Shown here one piece after another: positions 27,947 to 36,625 of a stretch of 64,000 bases of DNA (the stretch's first letter is position 1; each line of letters starts with the position of its first letter). The stretch lies in NCBI RefSeq assembly GCF_015244745.1, contig NZ_JABCQI010000003.1:62001-126000 (forward strand), given 5' to 3'. The notes under the pieces were generated by a model, which saw only the letters and a program-made list of their open reading frames with translations, ran no database searches and had not been told where the DNA came from. The position numbers and the translations under genes were made by a program. The stretch is from Gluconobacter cadivus. Lineage in GTDB: Bacteria > Pseudomonadota > Alphaproteobacteria > Acetobacterales > Acetobacteraceae.

Positions 27947-29601
27947 GCCTGCCCCCGTGCGAAAGCGGCCTTGATGGAATCAGCCGCTTTCAGTCCAAGC
28001 GCTGCCATGCTGAGTGTGGTGTTGACGACACTGGCGGACGGCATTGCGCCGCCTCCCGGAAGCCACAGATTGGCGTGATCGTGGGCCCTGCAATCGCCAT
28101 CGACAACAGAGTCTTTGGGGTCCCGACCCATAATCGTGCCGCCCATGATGTGGTTGTTGGCGTTATAGTCCGTCGTAATGCGGAGTTCAGTTCCTCCCAT
28201 CAGGCCGGCAATTTCCTTTACCTGTGTGGTGACGGCATTCAGTCCTTTACGGACATAATCGCCCACATCGTAGTGAATGTCCGGGCATGCGAGACCCAGC
28301 GGATCTGTGCGGGTTTTGCTCAGTGTCAGGCGGTTTTCCGGATCGGGCAGGGGTTCGAGGCTGATGGAGAGGTCAACACCACAGGCGGCACGGCGGCGGA
28401 TTTCGTCATCGAGCTCTTTTCCGACCAGTCCCAGCTTGAGGGCCTGTTCCGTTGCAGGCGCAACACGGCTGATATTGTTCAGGATCATCTTGTTGGCTGA
28501 ATAATCCCGGCGGAAATCTCCATCCCGCGGGCCGACGATGCAACTGCTTTGCGCTGGTCCACGTCCGAACCAAAGGGGTTCGTTGGCCAGAAAAGAGGCG
28601 TGCACGCCGGAATGGTCCATCATGTTGCGACCAACCTGATCGGAAGAATTGGCAATTCCGTTCGGGTTGCGGGCATTGGCGGCCAGCAGAAGCAGACGGG
28701 GCGTTTCGATCCCATTACACGCGAGAACGAAAGTCTTTCCGGTCGCCTTATGAGACTGTCGGTGGGCGTCGTACCAATGCACCGCCGTTACACGGTTATT
28801 TTCGTCGGTATCGATGCGATAGACCACGGCTTCCGCAATGGTGACGGCCCCGTTGGCCTCGGCTTTTTCGATATGCTGGATACCGTTATACATCGCCCCG
28901 ATCGGGCAAATGGGTTGGCAGTTATTGTTGCCACAGCAGGCCGGGCGTTCTCCGAAAGGCTCCATGCTTCGGCCCTGCGGAATGGGAACCAGATGAAAAC
29001 CATGGGGATTGACGATTTCGGCAACCCGGCGGTCTCCGTAACCGAAGGGAATCATATCTCTGGGGTAGGGACGGCTGCGTTCCTGAGGAGACTGGAGAGC
29101 TTTGTCATGAGGGCCTGAGACGCCCATTTCCTCTTCTGCCCGGCAATAAAAAGGCTCAAGGTCATCGTACGATATGGCCCAGTCGCGTCCGACGCCGTAG
29201 CGTGATTTCATTTCGAAATCGGAAGGTAGATGCCGCCAGCACGATGCGGCCCAGTGCCATGTCGTTCCGCCCACAGTACGAAGATAGCCCTGTTTGAAGG
29301 CAGACCCATTGGGGCCGGATAGTCCAACATAATCGTTGGGCGGAAAATAGAGCGGCGCCTGAGCCATGGGGGACTGGGGATAGAGACCCTGAAAATCCGA
29401 ATGAAGCCGGTTGTGGAAGGACATATTGCGCCAGTTTTCCACATATTCGGCACGCTTGAGACGAAGTCCCGCTTCCAGAATCACGACGGAATGACCGGCA
29501 GCAGCCAGTTCGTTTGCCACCAGCCCGCCGACCACTCCGGACCCGACGACAACGACATCCGCCGAGACGTCTCCAGATGATGTAAAATCCGGTTTGGCCA
29601 T
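27943..29601 (-). CDS. GMC flavoprotein subunit of membrane-bound dehydrogenase (complex 1)
   Basis: A 552-residue glucose-methanol-choline oxidoreductase. The FAD loop VVVGSGVVGGLVANELAAAG lies near residue 18, and the C-terminus has GGGAMPSASVVNTTLSMAALGL, with H in NNHIMGG and N in VVNTT as the catalytic pair. A cysteine-rich loop (ACCGNNNCQPICPIGAMY) matches the iron-sulfur loop described in related FAD-glucose dehydrogenases. It oxidises a sugar or polyol in the periplasm; export is presumably as a complex with the Tat-type small subunit, as it has no signal of its own. Sorbitol dehydrogenase is the closest guess. Confidence 0.9.
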   Translation of the reverse strand: MAKPDFTSSGDVSADVVVVGSGVVGGLVANELAAAGHSVVILEAGLRLKRAEYVENWRNMSFHNRLHSDFQGLYPQSPMAQAPLYFPPNDYVGLSGPNGSAFKQGYLRTVGGTTWHWAASCWRHLPSDFEMKSRYGVGRDWAISYDDLEPFYCRAEEEMGVSGPHDKALQSPQERSRPYPRDMIPFGYGDRRVAEIVNPHGFHLVPIPQGRSMEPFGERPACCGNNNCQPICPIGAMYNGIQHIEKAEANGAVTIAEAVVYRIDTDENNRVTAVHWYDAHRQSHKATGKTFVLACNGIETPRLLLLAANARNPNGIANSSDQVGRNMMDHSGVHASFLANEPLWFGRGPAQSSCIVGPRDGDFRRDYSANKMILNNISRVAPATEQALKLGLVGKELDDEIRRRAACGVDLSISLEPLPDPENRLTLSKTRTDPLGLACPDIHYDVGDYVRKGLNAVTTQVKEIAGLMGGTELRITTDYNANNHIMGGTIMGRDPKDSVVDGDCRAHDHANLWLPGGGAMPSASVVNTTLSMAALGLKAADSIKAAFARGQA

Positions 29602-29604
29602 GGT

Positions 29605-30273
29605 TTAGTGCTCCTGACGGGGTTTGGGAATGTAGGGGGGAGAGGACGGCGTAATGGGTTTGAGAGGAGGCGACTGGGGCGGGATCTTGCTTTCCACGCC
29701 TGGAGGCGCCGGAGGCGGGGGCGTCGCAGGGAGTGGTGCATGAATTGGAATACCGAGAGGCGGCGGAGCCTCCGTCCACCATCCGGGACGGCCGAAACAG
29801 TAGGTTGGTACCGGCAGACCATCTTTGGTGGGCTGGTACATGAGGGCATCGTAGTAAGCGACCATTGGTGCGTTGGTCTTGTCTTCAGTAGAGCCTGTGT
29901 ACCAGGCAGCATTGAGTGCCAGAAAAGCCTTCTTCAGGTCACCAGATCGATCCAGAATTTCATGTGGCTGGCCGCCCTGTGCTGTAATTCTGGCGAGGGA
30001 CTCGACCGTGCTGGCATAACCCGGAAATGTGGTCTGCATGGCAGCGCAGAGGCGGCTGCTCAGGACCGGATCGAGATCCGGTCTTCCGGTAATCGCCCTT
30101 GAGACACCCAGAAATGTCTCATCGAGCGGGGGGGCTGCAAGCGCATTGGCGCGGCCGAGGACGGAATTGCCGATTGCTACGGAGACGCTGCCCATGACGG
30201 TGCCGAGCAGGAGCGAACGGCGCCCTAGAAGCGGGGTTCCGGAAGAGAGGGGCGGAGGGCTGACTTTCTTCAC
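29605..30273 (-). CDS. Small subunit of membrane-bound dehydrogenase (complex 1), Tat signal, Pro-rich tail
   Basis: A GTG start gives 222 residues with a Tat-like leader (LLGRRSLLLGTVMGSVSVA). The central part (FLGVSRAITGRPDLDPVLSSRL, LNAAWYTGS, ALMYQPTKDGLPVPTYCFGRPGWW) matches the FAD-sorbitol dehydrogenase small-subunit family, needed for export and stability of the flavoprotein. The last 55 or so residues are strikingly proline-rich (PATPPPPAPPG, KIPPQSPPLKPITPSSPP), probably a flexible tail reaching to another envelope component. It ends 4 bp before the GMC gene. Confidence 0.85.
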   Translation of the reverse strand: MKKVSPPPLSSGTPLLGRRSLLLGTVMGSVSVAIGNSVLGRANALAAPPLDETFLGVSRAITGRPDLDPVLSSRLCAAMQTTFPGYASTVESLARITAQGGQPHEILDRSGDLKKAFLALNAAWYTGSTEDKTNAPMVAYYDALMYQPTKDGLPVPTYCFGRPGWWTEAPPPLGIPIHAPLPATPPPPAPPGVESKIPPQSPPLKPITPSSPPYIPKPRQEH

Positions 30274-30316
30274 AGCACTGTCCCTTTTCCAGCAGACTCC
30301 GGAAGAGACGTAACCA

Positions 30317-30829
30317 TCATTTCAAAGCCTCCACCGCGGCATTTGCAGCCTCGGAATCCTGAGCGTTATTGCCGCCGCTCACTCCCATGCCGCCAACAAG
30401 CTGTCCGTTACGGAATATCGGGACGCCACCACCGGCGGGCATGGCGTCTGGAAGAGCCAGAACTGCCATTTTTCCGCCACTCAATGCGGCTTCGAAAGCT
30501 GAAGATGGCCGCTTGTAAAAGACTGCGCTGACAGCTTTCCGTTTTGAGAGTTCGAGGCTGGCAAGCTGCGCTTCTGCCATACGTTCGACGAGAAGCGGTT
30601 GTCCCGAAGGGTCCACAACCGTCACGACAATGGCTGTATGATTGGATGCAGCTCTGTCTTCTGCGGTTCGCGCCAGAATGCGTGCCTGAGCAAGAGATAT
30701 GTTCGAGGACGATGGTTCATCTGCCTGAACAATCCTGGGAATGATGCTCACCCCGAGAACCGTCACATAACAGATGTGTCGGAAGAGCTTATAATAAGCC
30801 CCGGTGGGCCTATTCCTGAATAGCAGCAC
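30317..30829 (-). CDS. GlcG/HbpS family periplasmic protein
   Basis: The GTG at 30829 has AAAGG at good spacing and gives 170 residues with a plausible signal peptide ending RIVQA. An open frame extends to a TTG at 30928 but that start has no support. The mature part is a GlcG/HbpS domain (ISLAQARILARTAEDRAASN, VVTVVDPSGQPLLVERM, ALPDAMPAGGGVPIFRNGQLVGGMGVSGG). Relatives bind heme or small molecules; many lie next to periplasmic oxidoreductases in acetic acid bacteria. First gene of the leftward complex 1 operon. Confidence 0.78.
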   Translation of the reverse strand: MLLFRNRPTGAYYKLFRHICYVTVLGVSIIPRIVQADEPSSSNISLAQARILARTAEDRAASNHTAIVVTVVDPSGQPLLVERMAEAQLASLELSKRKAVSAVFYKRPSSAFEAALSGGKMAVLALPDAMPAGGGVPIFRNGQLVGGMGVSGGNNAQDSEAANAAVEALK

Positions 30830-30897
30830 GTGGCGCGCCTTTCGGTCATATTTCGTAACGGCTAAGGGGCATTTGCCATGAGACTCAGGAGTCCACC

Positions 30898-31064
30898 TAG
30901 ATCGGTCTAATTCACTATATTGTGACAAAGTATGGAAATAAGGGAACTTGTCTTGTTCTGGTGAGGGGGCTTGGCCCTCTTGATGGCAAGGGCTTGGCTA
31001 TTATCTCAATGAAAAAAAACCATTTTTTCATTTGGCCGAAAATTGGAAAATTTGAACCGATCTA
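30898..31064. promoter_or_regulatory. Divergent promoter region with a repeated ACCGATCTA motif
   Basis: The 415-bp gap between the GlcG operon and the OprB porin is AT-rich. The 9-mer ACCGATCTA occurs at 31056-31064 and inverted (TAGATCGGT) at 30898-30906, the latter inside TAGATCGGTCTA. Central CG and flanking half-sites resemble LacI-family operators, and a LacI gene lies just beyond the porin. The link is inference. Confidence 0.35.
31008..31032. repeat. AT-rich hairpin in the GlcG/OprB gap
   Basis: AATGAAAAAA (31008-31017) and TTTTTTCATT (31023-31032) form a perfect 10-bp stem with a 5-nt loop. A direct repeat GGGCTTGGC lies just to its left. It may be a terminator, a promoter-region cruciform or a mobile-element scar. 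Confidence 0.4.
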
Positions 31065-31244
31065 AATTTTTGACCTGTCTCTTAGTTTTGCGAGAAAGCC
31101 TTCACAGATTTCGTGATGAGGGGCGGGATGGGAAATGAGAAAATTATATGGCATGTCCGCTCCGCAGATGACGAGAAGTACTTATCCGCTTTGATTCGGA
31201 GTCGTTGAATCAAGTTTGAATAAGTATCAAAGTGTTTTACTGGA

Positions 31245-32846
31245 ATGGAAATGTCTAAGGATATATTAGAAATATATCGTTTTGGAGGTTCACTAAATAA
31301 GGCATCAAGATTCTATAAAATATTTTTATATGTTGCTTTTATCTTTTCATATTCTGGATTAAATTCTTTTGTTTCTGCTCAGGACCTGAGTAATACTCAA
31401 CCTCAATCCCAAGTTCTGGGGCCTCAGCAGAATGCCTCCACACCTTTAAATTCGGTTCAGCAGAATGCGCCCCCGCAGGTCGCTATCCCGCCGGGTATCT
31501 TCACCACTTACCCGGCCCCACCTTTGTCGCCTCCCCATGCGGCCCCGTCGCCTATTACAGAAGGGCCGCCCTCCATTTTCTCGGACCCGTTCGGTATGAC
31601 GTCCTGGCTGAGAAAAAACGGTATTGGGTTTCATTTTGATAATACCAATGAGTATGCAGGAGCGCTTCAAAACCCAACGAAAGGACCCCACTATAAAAAC
31701 TATAGAGATGGATCGAGTAACGCTGGACAGTATTCAGCCAATCTTGTTGTTGATTGGGAACATCTGGCCGGTATCAAGGGCTTTGTGACGCGCATGACGA
31801 CCATCGGTCGATATGGAACAACTGCCAACAGAATGTTTGGTGACTGGTTGGCGCATAGCTCCGAGATCTATGGCGGTGGTGGAAATGTAGTGGTGCACCT
31901 TGTTTCTCTTTACGGAGAAGAAAGTCTGTTCGGGGGGCGGTTGCTGATTTCGGGCGGCCGGATGTCCCAGATGTCTGACTTCGCCTCCAGCCCCATTTTC
32001 TGTAGCTTTCAGAACAACTCGTTCTGCGGCCGTCCCAAGGCTGCGGCGGATAGTAATTATTATGGCAGTTATCCAGCGGCGACATGGGCGTTTCATATGA
32101 AAGGGCGGCCTCGAAAAGATCTTTATATTCAGACGGCTGTATATTTCGCTGAAAATGGCATCTACATGAATTACCAACATAGAACGGGATTCAAATTCAA
32201 CGGAGCCAATATTGTTGGCTATGAAATTCCGGTCGAAGCGCAATGGGAGCCACATTTCGGAAGTCACCATAATCTTCCGGGCCATTATAAACTAGGGTTT
32301 GTTTATGATGATGTTCGCCGTCCCGATAATTATTATAATACCAAAGGGCAATCCTATTATGTCTATGGTGGCGTTCAGCGCATGCGAGACTCATCGTGGC
32401 AAACGTATTTCATGTTCGATCAGAAACTTATGAACTATTCCAACAGACCAGAAACGGCAGGACTGACATTCATGGGGGGGTATATTTATAATTCCCCTCA
32501 TACTGCCGTGCGCGATTTTGAGGTCTATGGCGCTTTGATCAGTCAGGGACTGATACCTGGTCGTCCGGAAGATATGTTTGGTGTGGCTTTTTCTTATGTC
32601 AGCATTGCCCCGGGAACGCGTGATACGACGCTTGCGATGGTTGCGGCGGGGAAATATGTCGGTATGCCCAACCATGCGACAGGCGTTCAGACCAACGCCG
32701 AGGTTTTCGAAGTCGATTATTCCATAAATGTGATGCGCGGCGTAACGTTCAGACCTGATTTTCAGTATTATATGAACCCTAACGGACAAGTTGGTCTGCG
32801 CAATTCGGCGATGCTCGGCTTCAAATCTTATGTGTCTCTCTTTTAG
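31245..32846 (+). CDS. OprB-family carbohydrate porin
   Basis: A 533-residue protein with a long positively charged N-region and signal helix (RFYKIFLYVAFIFSYSGLNSFVSA, cleavage before QDL), then a Pro/Gln-rich linker and an OprB barrel: FSDPFGMTSWLRKNGIGFHFDNTNEYAG, WEHLAGIKGFVTRM, LFGGRLLISGGRMSQMSDFA, and the final LGFKSYVSLF ending in Phe. OprB porins let glucose and polyols cross the outer membrane, feeding periplasmic dehydrogenases. The first 150 bp are clearly AT-rich compared with its neighbours. Start may be 31245 or the ATG two codons later. Confidence 0.87.
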   Translation: MEMSKDILEIYRFGGSLNKASRFYKIFLYVAFIFSYSGLNSFVSAQDLSNTQPQSQVLGPQQNASTPLNSVQQNAPPQVAIPPGIFTTYPAPPLSPPHAAPSPITEGPPSIFSDPFGMTSWLRKNGIGFHFDNTNEYAGALQNPTKGPHYKNYRDGSSNAGQYSANLVVDWEHLAGIKGFVTRMTTIGRYGTTANRMFGDWLAHSSEIYGGGGNVVVHLVSLYGEESLFGGRLLISGGRMSQMSDFASSPIFCSFQNNSFCGRPKAAADSNYYGSYPAATWAFHMKGRPRKDLYIQTAVYFAENGIYMNYQHRTGFKFNGANIVGYEIPVEAQWEPHFGSHHNLPGHYKLGFVYDDVRRPDNYYNTKGQSYYVYGGVQRMRDSSWQTYFMFDQKLMNYSNRPETAGLTFMGGYIYNSPHTAVRDFEVYGALISQGLIPGRPEDMFGVAFSYVSIAPGTRDTTLAMVAAGKYVGMPNHATGVQTNAEVFEVDYSINVMRGVTFRPDFQYYMNPNGQVGLRNSAMLGFKSYVSLF

Positions 32847-32931
32847 ATCGATCCATGGAGTTATGGTTATGATGATTTCCCATATACAAACTGCTCCAAG
32901 GAACCCATCGGCTGTACATCATTCGGAAGGA

Positions 32932-33951
32932 TCAGGGCGCGTGACCTCCGCAACTCTGACGCACCATCAACTGTCCGGACACCAGAATGCGGGTACTGGA
33001 GGGACTGGCATTTTCAATTCTGTCCAGCAGCAGGCGCGCAGCGTTACGACCAACGCCCACAGGATCTGTGATGATCGTGGTCAGGGGAGGGAAGGACGTC
33101 GCGCTCTGCGGCAGGTTGTCGGCACCGATCACACCGAAATCGCGTCCGGGCATTTCCCCCAGAGACAGCAGATGTCCCATCAAGGACTGAGCGACCATGT
33201 CATTGTAGCAGATGAAAGCATCCGGCGGACTGGAGGACGCCATGAGATCCGGGAGGGTGCCGAAATCAGCCAGATTCTCCAGATTGGTGGGGATGATCAG
33301 GTCATGCCGGAGTTTGTGTCTTTTGAGGGTCTTCCGAAAACCGTCCAGACGTTCCCGGGCGGCAGAATGTATGGCTCTTCCGCCGAGGAAGGCAATGTTC
33401 TGCCGGCCATGTTTGATAAGATGTTTGACTGCGAGAGAAGTACCCTCCGCATAGTCGGGGCCGACATAGTCACCGTCCGTCTGCGAGACATGCCGCAGAA
33501 CCTGCACGCAGGGGATGCGGAGGTTTGCGATTTCGGACAGGAGCGCCTCGGGCGTTCCAACGGCCGGACAGATAATCAGGCCATCCACCCCATGTTCGCG
33601 CAGACGCCGGACCTGTCTGAGCTGTCTCTCGGGGTTTTCAGCGCTGTTGACCAGGATTGCGACAATACTGGCTTCCACGATGATCCCGTCGATCCCCAGC
33701 ATCAACTGGCTGTAGAAAGGGCTGCCGATATCACAAAGAACCAGTCCGATGGTGCCGGTTTTCTGCCCCCGGAGATTTGCGGCACCTCGATTGTAAATAT
33801 AGCCCAGCTTGTCCATCGCAGCGATGACCCGTTCTCTCGTGCTCACAGAAACCAAGGGGCTGCTTCGAAGAACAAGAGACGCAGTGGCGCGCGAGACCCC
33901 TGCTTCAACAGCAACAGAATTGAGAGTTACTGCTTTCTGAGGGCCATTCAT
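32932..33951 (-). CDS. LacI-family transcriptional regulator
   Basis: The ATG at 33951 behind AGGAGG gives 339 residues; a TTG three codons upstream is the alternative. The N-terminal LacI helix-turn-helix (VTLNSVAVEAGVSRATASLVL) with hinge helix AANLRG is followed by a sugar-binding-protein-like domain (TIGLVLCDIGSPFYSQLMLGID, VDGLIICPA, AFICYNDMVAQSLMGHL, LTTIITDPVGVGRNAARLLLDRI). It sits between the porin and the rightward dehydrogenase operon, so it probably senses a sugar and controls one or both. Confidence 0.9.
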   Translation of the reverse strand: MNGPQKAVTLNSVAVEAGVSRATASLVLRSSPLVSVSTRERVIAAMDKLGYIYNRGAANLRGQKTGTIGLVLCDIGSPFYSQLMLGIDGIIVEASIVAILVNSAENPERQLRQVRRLREHGVDGLIICPAVGTPEALLSEIANLRIPCVQVLRHVSQTDGDYVGPDYAEGTSLAVKHLIKHGRQNIAFLGGRAIHSAARERLDGFRKTLKRHKLRHDLIIPTNLENLADFGTLPDLMASSSPPDAFICYNDMVAQSLMGHLLSLGEMPGRDFGVIGADNLPQSATSFPPLTTIITDPVGVGRNAARLLLDRIENASPSSTRILVSGQLMVRQSCGGHAP

Positions 33952-34137
33952 GCTTGTCAAATCCCTCCTGGGAGCTGCGGCGTGTCGTCATTATTCAAAA
34001 TACGGTCTCTCCGGGAGCGGATCTCTTTTTCGTGAGCATCCCATACTTCCTCAGGTGCGCAAAGGGAAAAGGCAGAGGGATGCCATTATGCAGAATCATT
34101 TCATGTCGTCACGTCATGTGTGTCAGTGGAGTATCAA

Positions 34138-34833
34138 ATGAAGCTACCTTCTTCAACGCGGCGGAATTTCACCGCGGGTCTTTTGGGGTCAACGTCGTTC
34201 TGGATTTACGGGGGCCACAAGGTCTGGGCTGATGCGTTGCAGTCGGAAAGCAGCCGACCGTATCAACCGCAATATTTTACGTCCGAGGAATGGCGTTTTC
34301 TGAATGCCGCCTGTGCGAGAATATTCCCTGCAGATGCTCATGGGCCTGATGGCGCGGTACTCGGGGCGCCGGAGTTCATCGATCGGCAGATGAATACTCC
34401 TTATGGCCATGGTGAGTTGTGGTACATGTCCGGCCCGTTTCGGTCAGGGGCGCCCAATCTGGGGTATCAGCTCTCTTTGCCGCCGCGTGATCTCTATCGA
34501 CAGTCTATTGAAGCTGCGAATGCCTACGCGCGCCAGCTTAAAGGACAGCGTTTCGACGAGCTTGAACCTTCGGACCAGATCGCTCTTCTCAAGACGTTCG
34601 AACAGGGAAAAATGATGCTGGGCGCGGTACCTGCCCATACGTTTTTCGAGCAGCTGCGCCAGAACACGCTCGAAGGCGTTTTCTCCGATCCCCTTTACGG
34701 CGGCAACAAGGGTCTTGCGGGCTGGATGCTTCTCGGCTTCCCCGGCGCGCGGGCTGATTTCATGGACTGGGTCAACCAGAAAGGGGCGCCGTATCCTTTC
34801 GGGCCTGTTTCGATATCTGGCGAAACTGCCTGA
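34138..34833 (+). CDS. Small subunit of gluconate 2-dehydrogenase-type complex (complex 2), Tat signal
   Basis: The ATG at 34138 behind GGAG gives 231 residues. The Tat motif STRRNFTAGLLG lies at the N-terminus. The mature part matches the gluconate 2-dehydrogenase subunit 3 family (FTSEEWRFLNAACARIFPADAHGPDGAVLGAPEFIDRQ in two parts, LLKTFEQGKM, FFEQLRQNTLEGVFSDPLYGGNKGLAGWMLLGFPGA). Its role is export and stability of the flavoprotein. Sizes and order of the three genes match gluconate and 2-ketogluconate dehydrogenases of acetic acid bacteria and enterics. It ends 13 bp before the GMC gene. Confidence 0.9.
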   Translation: MKLPSSTRRNFTAGLLGSTSFWIYGGHKVWADALQSESSRPYQPQYFTSEEWRFLNAACARIFPADAHGPDGAVLGAPEFIDRQMNTPYGHGELWYMSGPFRSGAPNLGYQLSLPPRDLYRQSIEAANAYARQLKGQRFDELEPSDQIALLKTFEQGKMMLGAVPAHTFFEQLRQNTLEGVFSDPLYGGNKGLAGWMLLGFPGARADFMDWVNQKGAPYPFGPVSISGETA

Positions 34834-34846
34834 GGATTTTCAGAAT

Positions 34847-36625
34847 ATGTGTGCAAAAAAAGTTGATGCCGTTGTAATCGGTGCGGGCTGGGCGGGTTCA
34901 ATCCTGGCCAAGGAACTGACGGAAGCGGGGCTGTCTGTTGTCATGCTGGAGCGTGGTGATGAGCGCGCCACTGCTGTTGAGGGCGATTATCCAACCTCCA
35001 TCGACGAACTGAGGGGGGCGATCCGTCATCGCCTTTTCCAGAATATGTCGAAGTCTACCGTCACGATCCGGAACACGCTGGATCAGGAAGCCTTGCCATA
35101 TCGCCGTTTGGCAGCGTTCCTCCCGGGCGAGGGGGTTGGCGGTGCCGGCTTGCATTGGTCGGGCGTGCATTTCCGTGTTGCGCCGGACGATCTAGCCCTG
35201 CGCACCAATGTTGTCGCCCGTTATGGCAAGAGCTTCATTCCCGAGGGTATGAATCTTCAGGACTATGGTGTGACCTATGAAGAGCTGGAGCCGTTTTTCG
35301 ACAAGGCGGAGAAGGTTTTCGGCACGTCAGGAGAGCCATATACAATCAACGGGAAGGTTGTGGGGAAGGGAAACCGCTTTGCTCCTGACCGTTCCGATGC
35401 TTTTCCGCTCCCGGCGATGGGCGATGTTTACTCGGCCAGTCTGTTCAGGACTGCCGCTGCCAGCGTGGGTTACCACCCGTATGCGCTGCCTGCTGCGAAT
35501 GCGTCGGCGCAATACACCAATCCGTATGGTGCGCAGATGGGGCCGTGCAATTTCTGCGGATATTGCAGCGGGTATGACTGCTACATGTATTCGAAGGCTT
35601 CGCCGAATGTGAACATTCTCCCTGCGCTGCGTCAGGATTCAAAGTTCACACTGATCACCAAGGCGCATGTTCTTAAAGTCAATCTGGATGCTGACAGGAA
35701 AAAGGCGACTGGTGTGACCTATCTCGATCTGCGAACCCAGAAGCAGGTCGAGCTGGACGCTGATCTTGTCATTATCAGCGCTTTTCAGTTTCACAATGTT
35801 CATCTGATGCTGCTCTCGGGTATCGGGCAGCCTTATGATCCGAAACAGAATACCGGAACGGTCGGACGGAATTTCGTCTATCAGACAATCACGACGTCCC
35901 GGGCCTGGCTTTCTCCCAAACAGTACACGAATCTTTTTGTCGGTGCTGGTGGGGCAGGTGTGGCGATTGATGATTTCAACAGCATGAATTTCGATCACGG
36001 CCCTCTTGGTTTTGTGGGCGGATCACCGGTCTGGGTCAATCAGGCGGGCGTCAAGCCGATTGCGGCGGCTGTCGGAGGGCCGGGCGGCAAGGCTCCCACA
36101 TGGGGCGAAGGGTACAAAGACGCAATGGTGGACACGTATCGTCATTCTCTGACGATCGACGCCCATGGCAGCAACATGGCGTATCGGGATGTTTATCTGG
36201 ATCTTGATCCTACTTACACCAATGCCTATGGGCAGCCTTTGCTGCGGATGACGTTTAACTGGAAAGAGAACGACATCCGTATGAACCAGTATGTGGTTGG
36301 TAAAATCGAGCCTGTTATCAAGGCGATGGGGGCAACCCGTTATTCTTTGGGAATGCTGAAAGACGGCGAGGTTTTCGATACCCGCCGGTATCAGACCACA
36401 CATCTGGGTGGAGGCGCTGTCATGGGTACTGATCCCAAAACCAGTTGCGTCAACCGTTATCTGCAGAGCTGGGACATTTCGAATGTTTTCGTCATCGGAG
36501 CCAGCGCGTTTCCGCAGGGAATGGGGTATAATCCGACCGGTATGGTTGCGGCTCTGGCTTACTGGGCGGCTTATCATATCCGGACGACCTATCTGAAAAA
36601 TCCAGGTCCGATGGTGCAGGCATGA
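34847..36625 (+). CDS. GMC flavoprotein subunit of gluconate 2-dehydrogenase-type complex (complex 2)
   Basis: The ATG at 34847 gives 592 residues. FAD loop AVVIGAGWAGSILAKELTEAG (residues about 8-28 in part), LPGEGVGGAGLHWSGVHFR, and C-terminal THLGGGAVMGTDP with FPQGMGYNPTGMVAAL give the catalytic His and Asn. A cysteine cluster CNFCGYCSGYDC (CxxCxxCxxxxC) is present, consistent with an iron-sulfur site near the flavin. It should oxidise gluconate, a keto-gluconate or a similar sugar acid in the periplasm. Which one is not readable from sequence. It overlaps the cytochrome gene by 4 bp. Confidence 0.92.
   Translation: MCAKKVDAVVIGAGWAGSILAKELTEAGLSVVMLERGDERATAVEGDYPTSIDELRGAIRHRLFQNMSKSTVTIRNTLDQEALPYRRLAAFLPGEGVGGAGLHWSGVHFRVAPDDLALRTNVVARYGKSFIPEGMNLQDYGVTYEELEPFFDKAEKVFGTSGEPYTINGKVVGKGNRFAPDRSDAFPLPAMGDVYSASLFRTAAASVGYHPYALPAANASAQYTNPYGAQMGPCNFCGYCSGYDCYMYSKASPNVNILPALRQDSKFTLITKAHVLKVNLDADRKKATGVTYLDLRTQKQVELDADLVIISAFQFHNVHLMLLSGIGQPYDPKQNTGTVGRNFVYQTITTSRAWLSPKQYTNLFVGAGGAGVAIDDFNSMNFDHGPLGFVGGSPVWVNQAGVKPIAAAVGGPGGKAPTWGEGYKDAMVDTYRHSLTIDAHGSNMAYRDVYLDLDPTYTNAYGQPLLRMTFNWKENDIRMNQYVVGKIEPVIKAMGATRYSLGMLKDGEVFDTRRYQTTHLGGGAVMGTDPKTSCVNRYLQSWDISNVFVIGASAFPQGMGYNPTGMVAALAYWAAYHIRTTYLKNPGPMVQA

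Noticed and set aside
30830-30928. N-terminal extension of the GlcG-like gene to a TTG
   Set aside because: It would bury the signal peptide behind 33 charged residues and has no ribosome site; the GTG at 30829 has AAAGG at good distance.
32791-34035. 414-codon plus-strand frame over the LacI gene
   Set aside because: Antisense to a LacI protein with intact helix-turn-helix and ligand domain; its product has no recognisable features.
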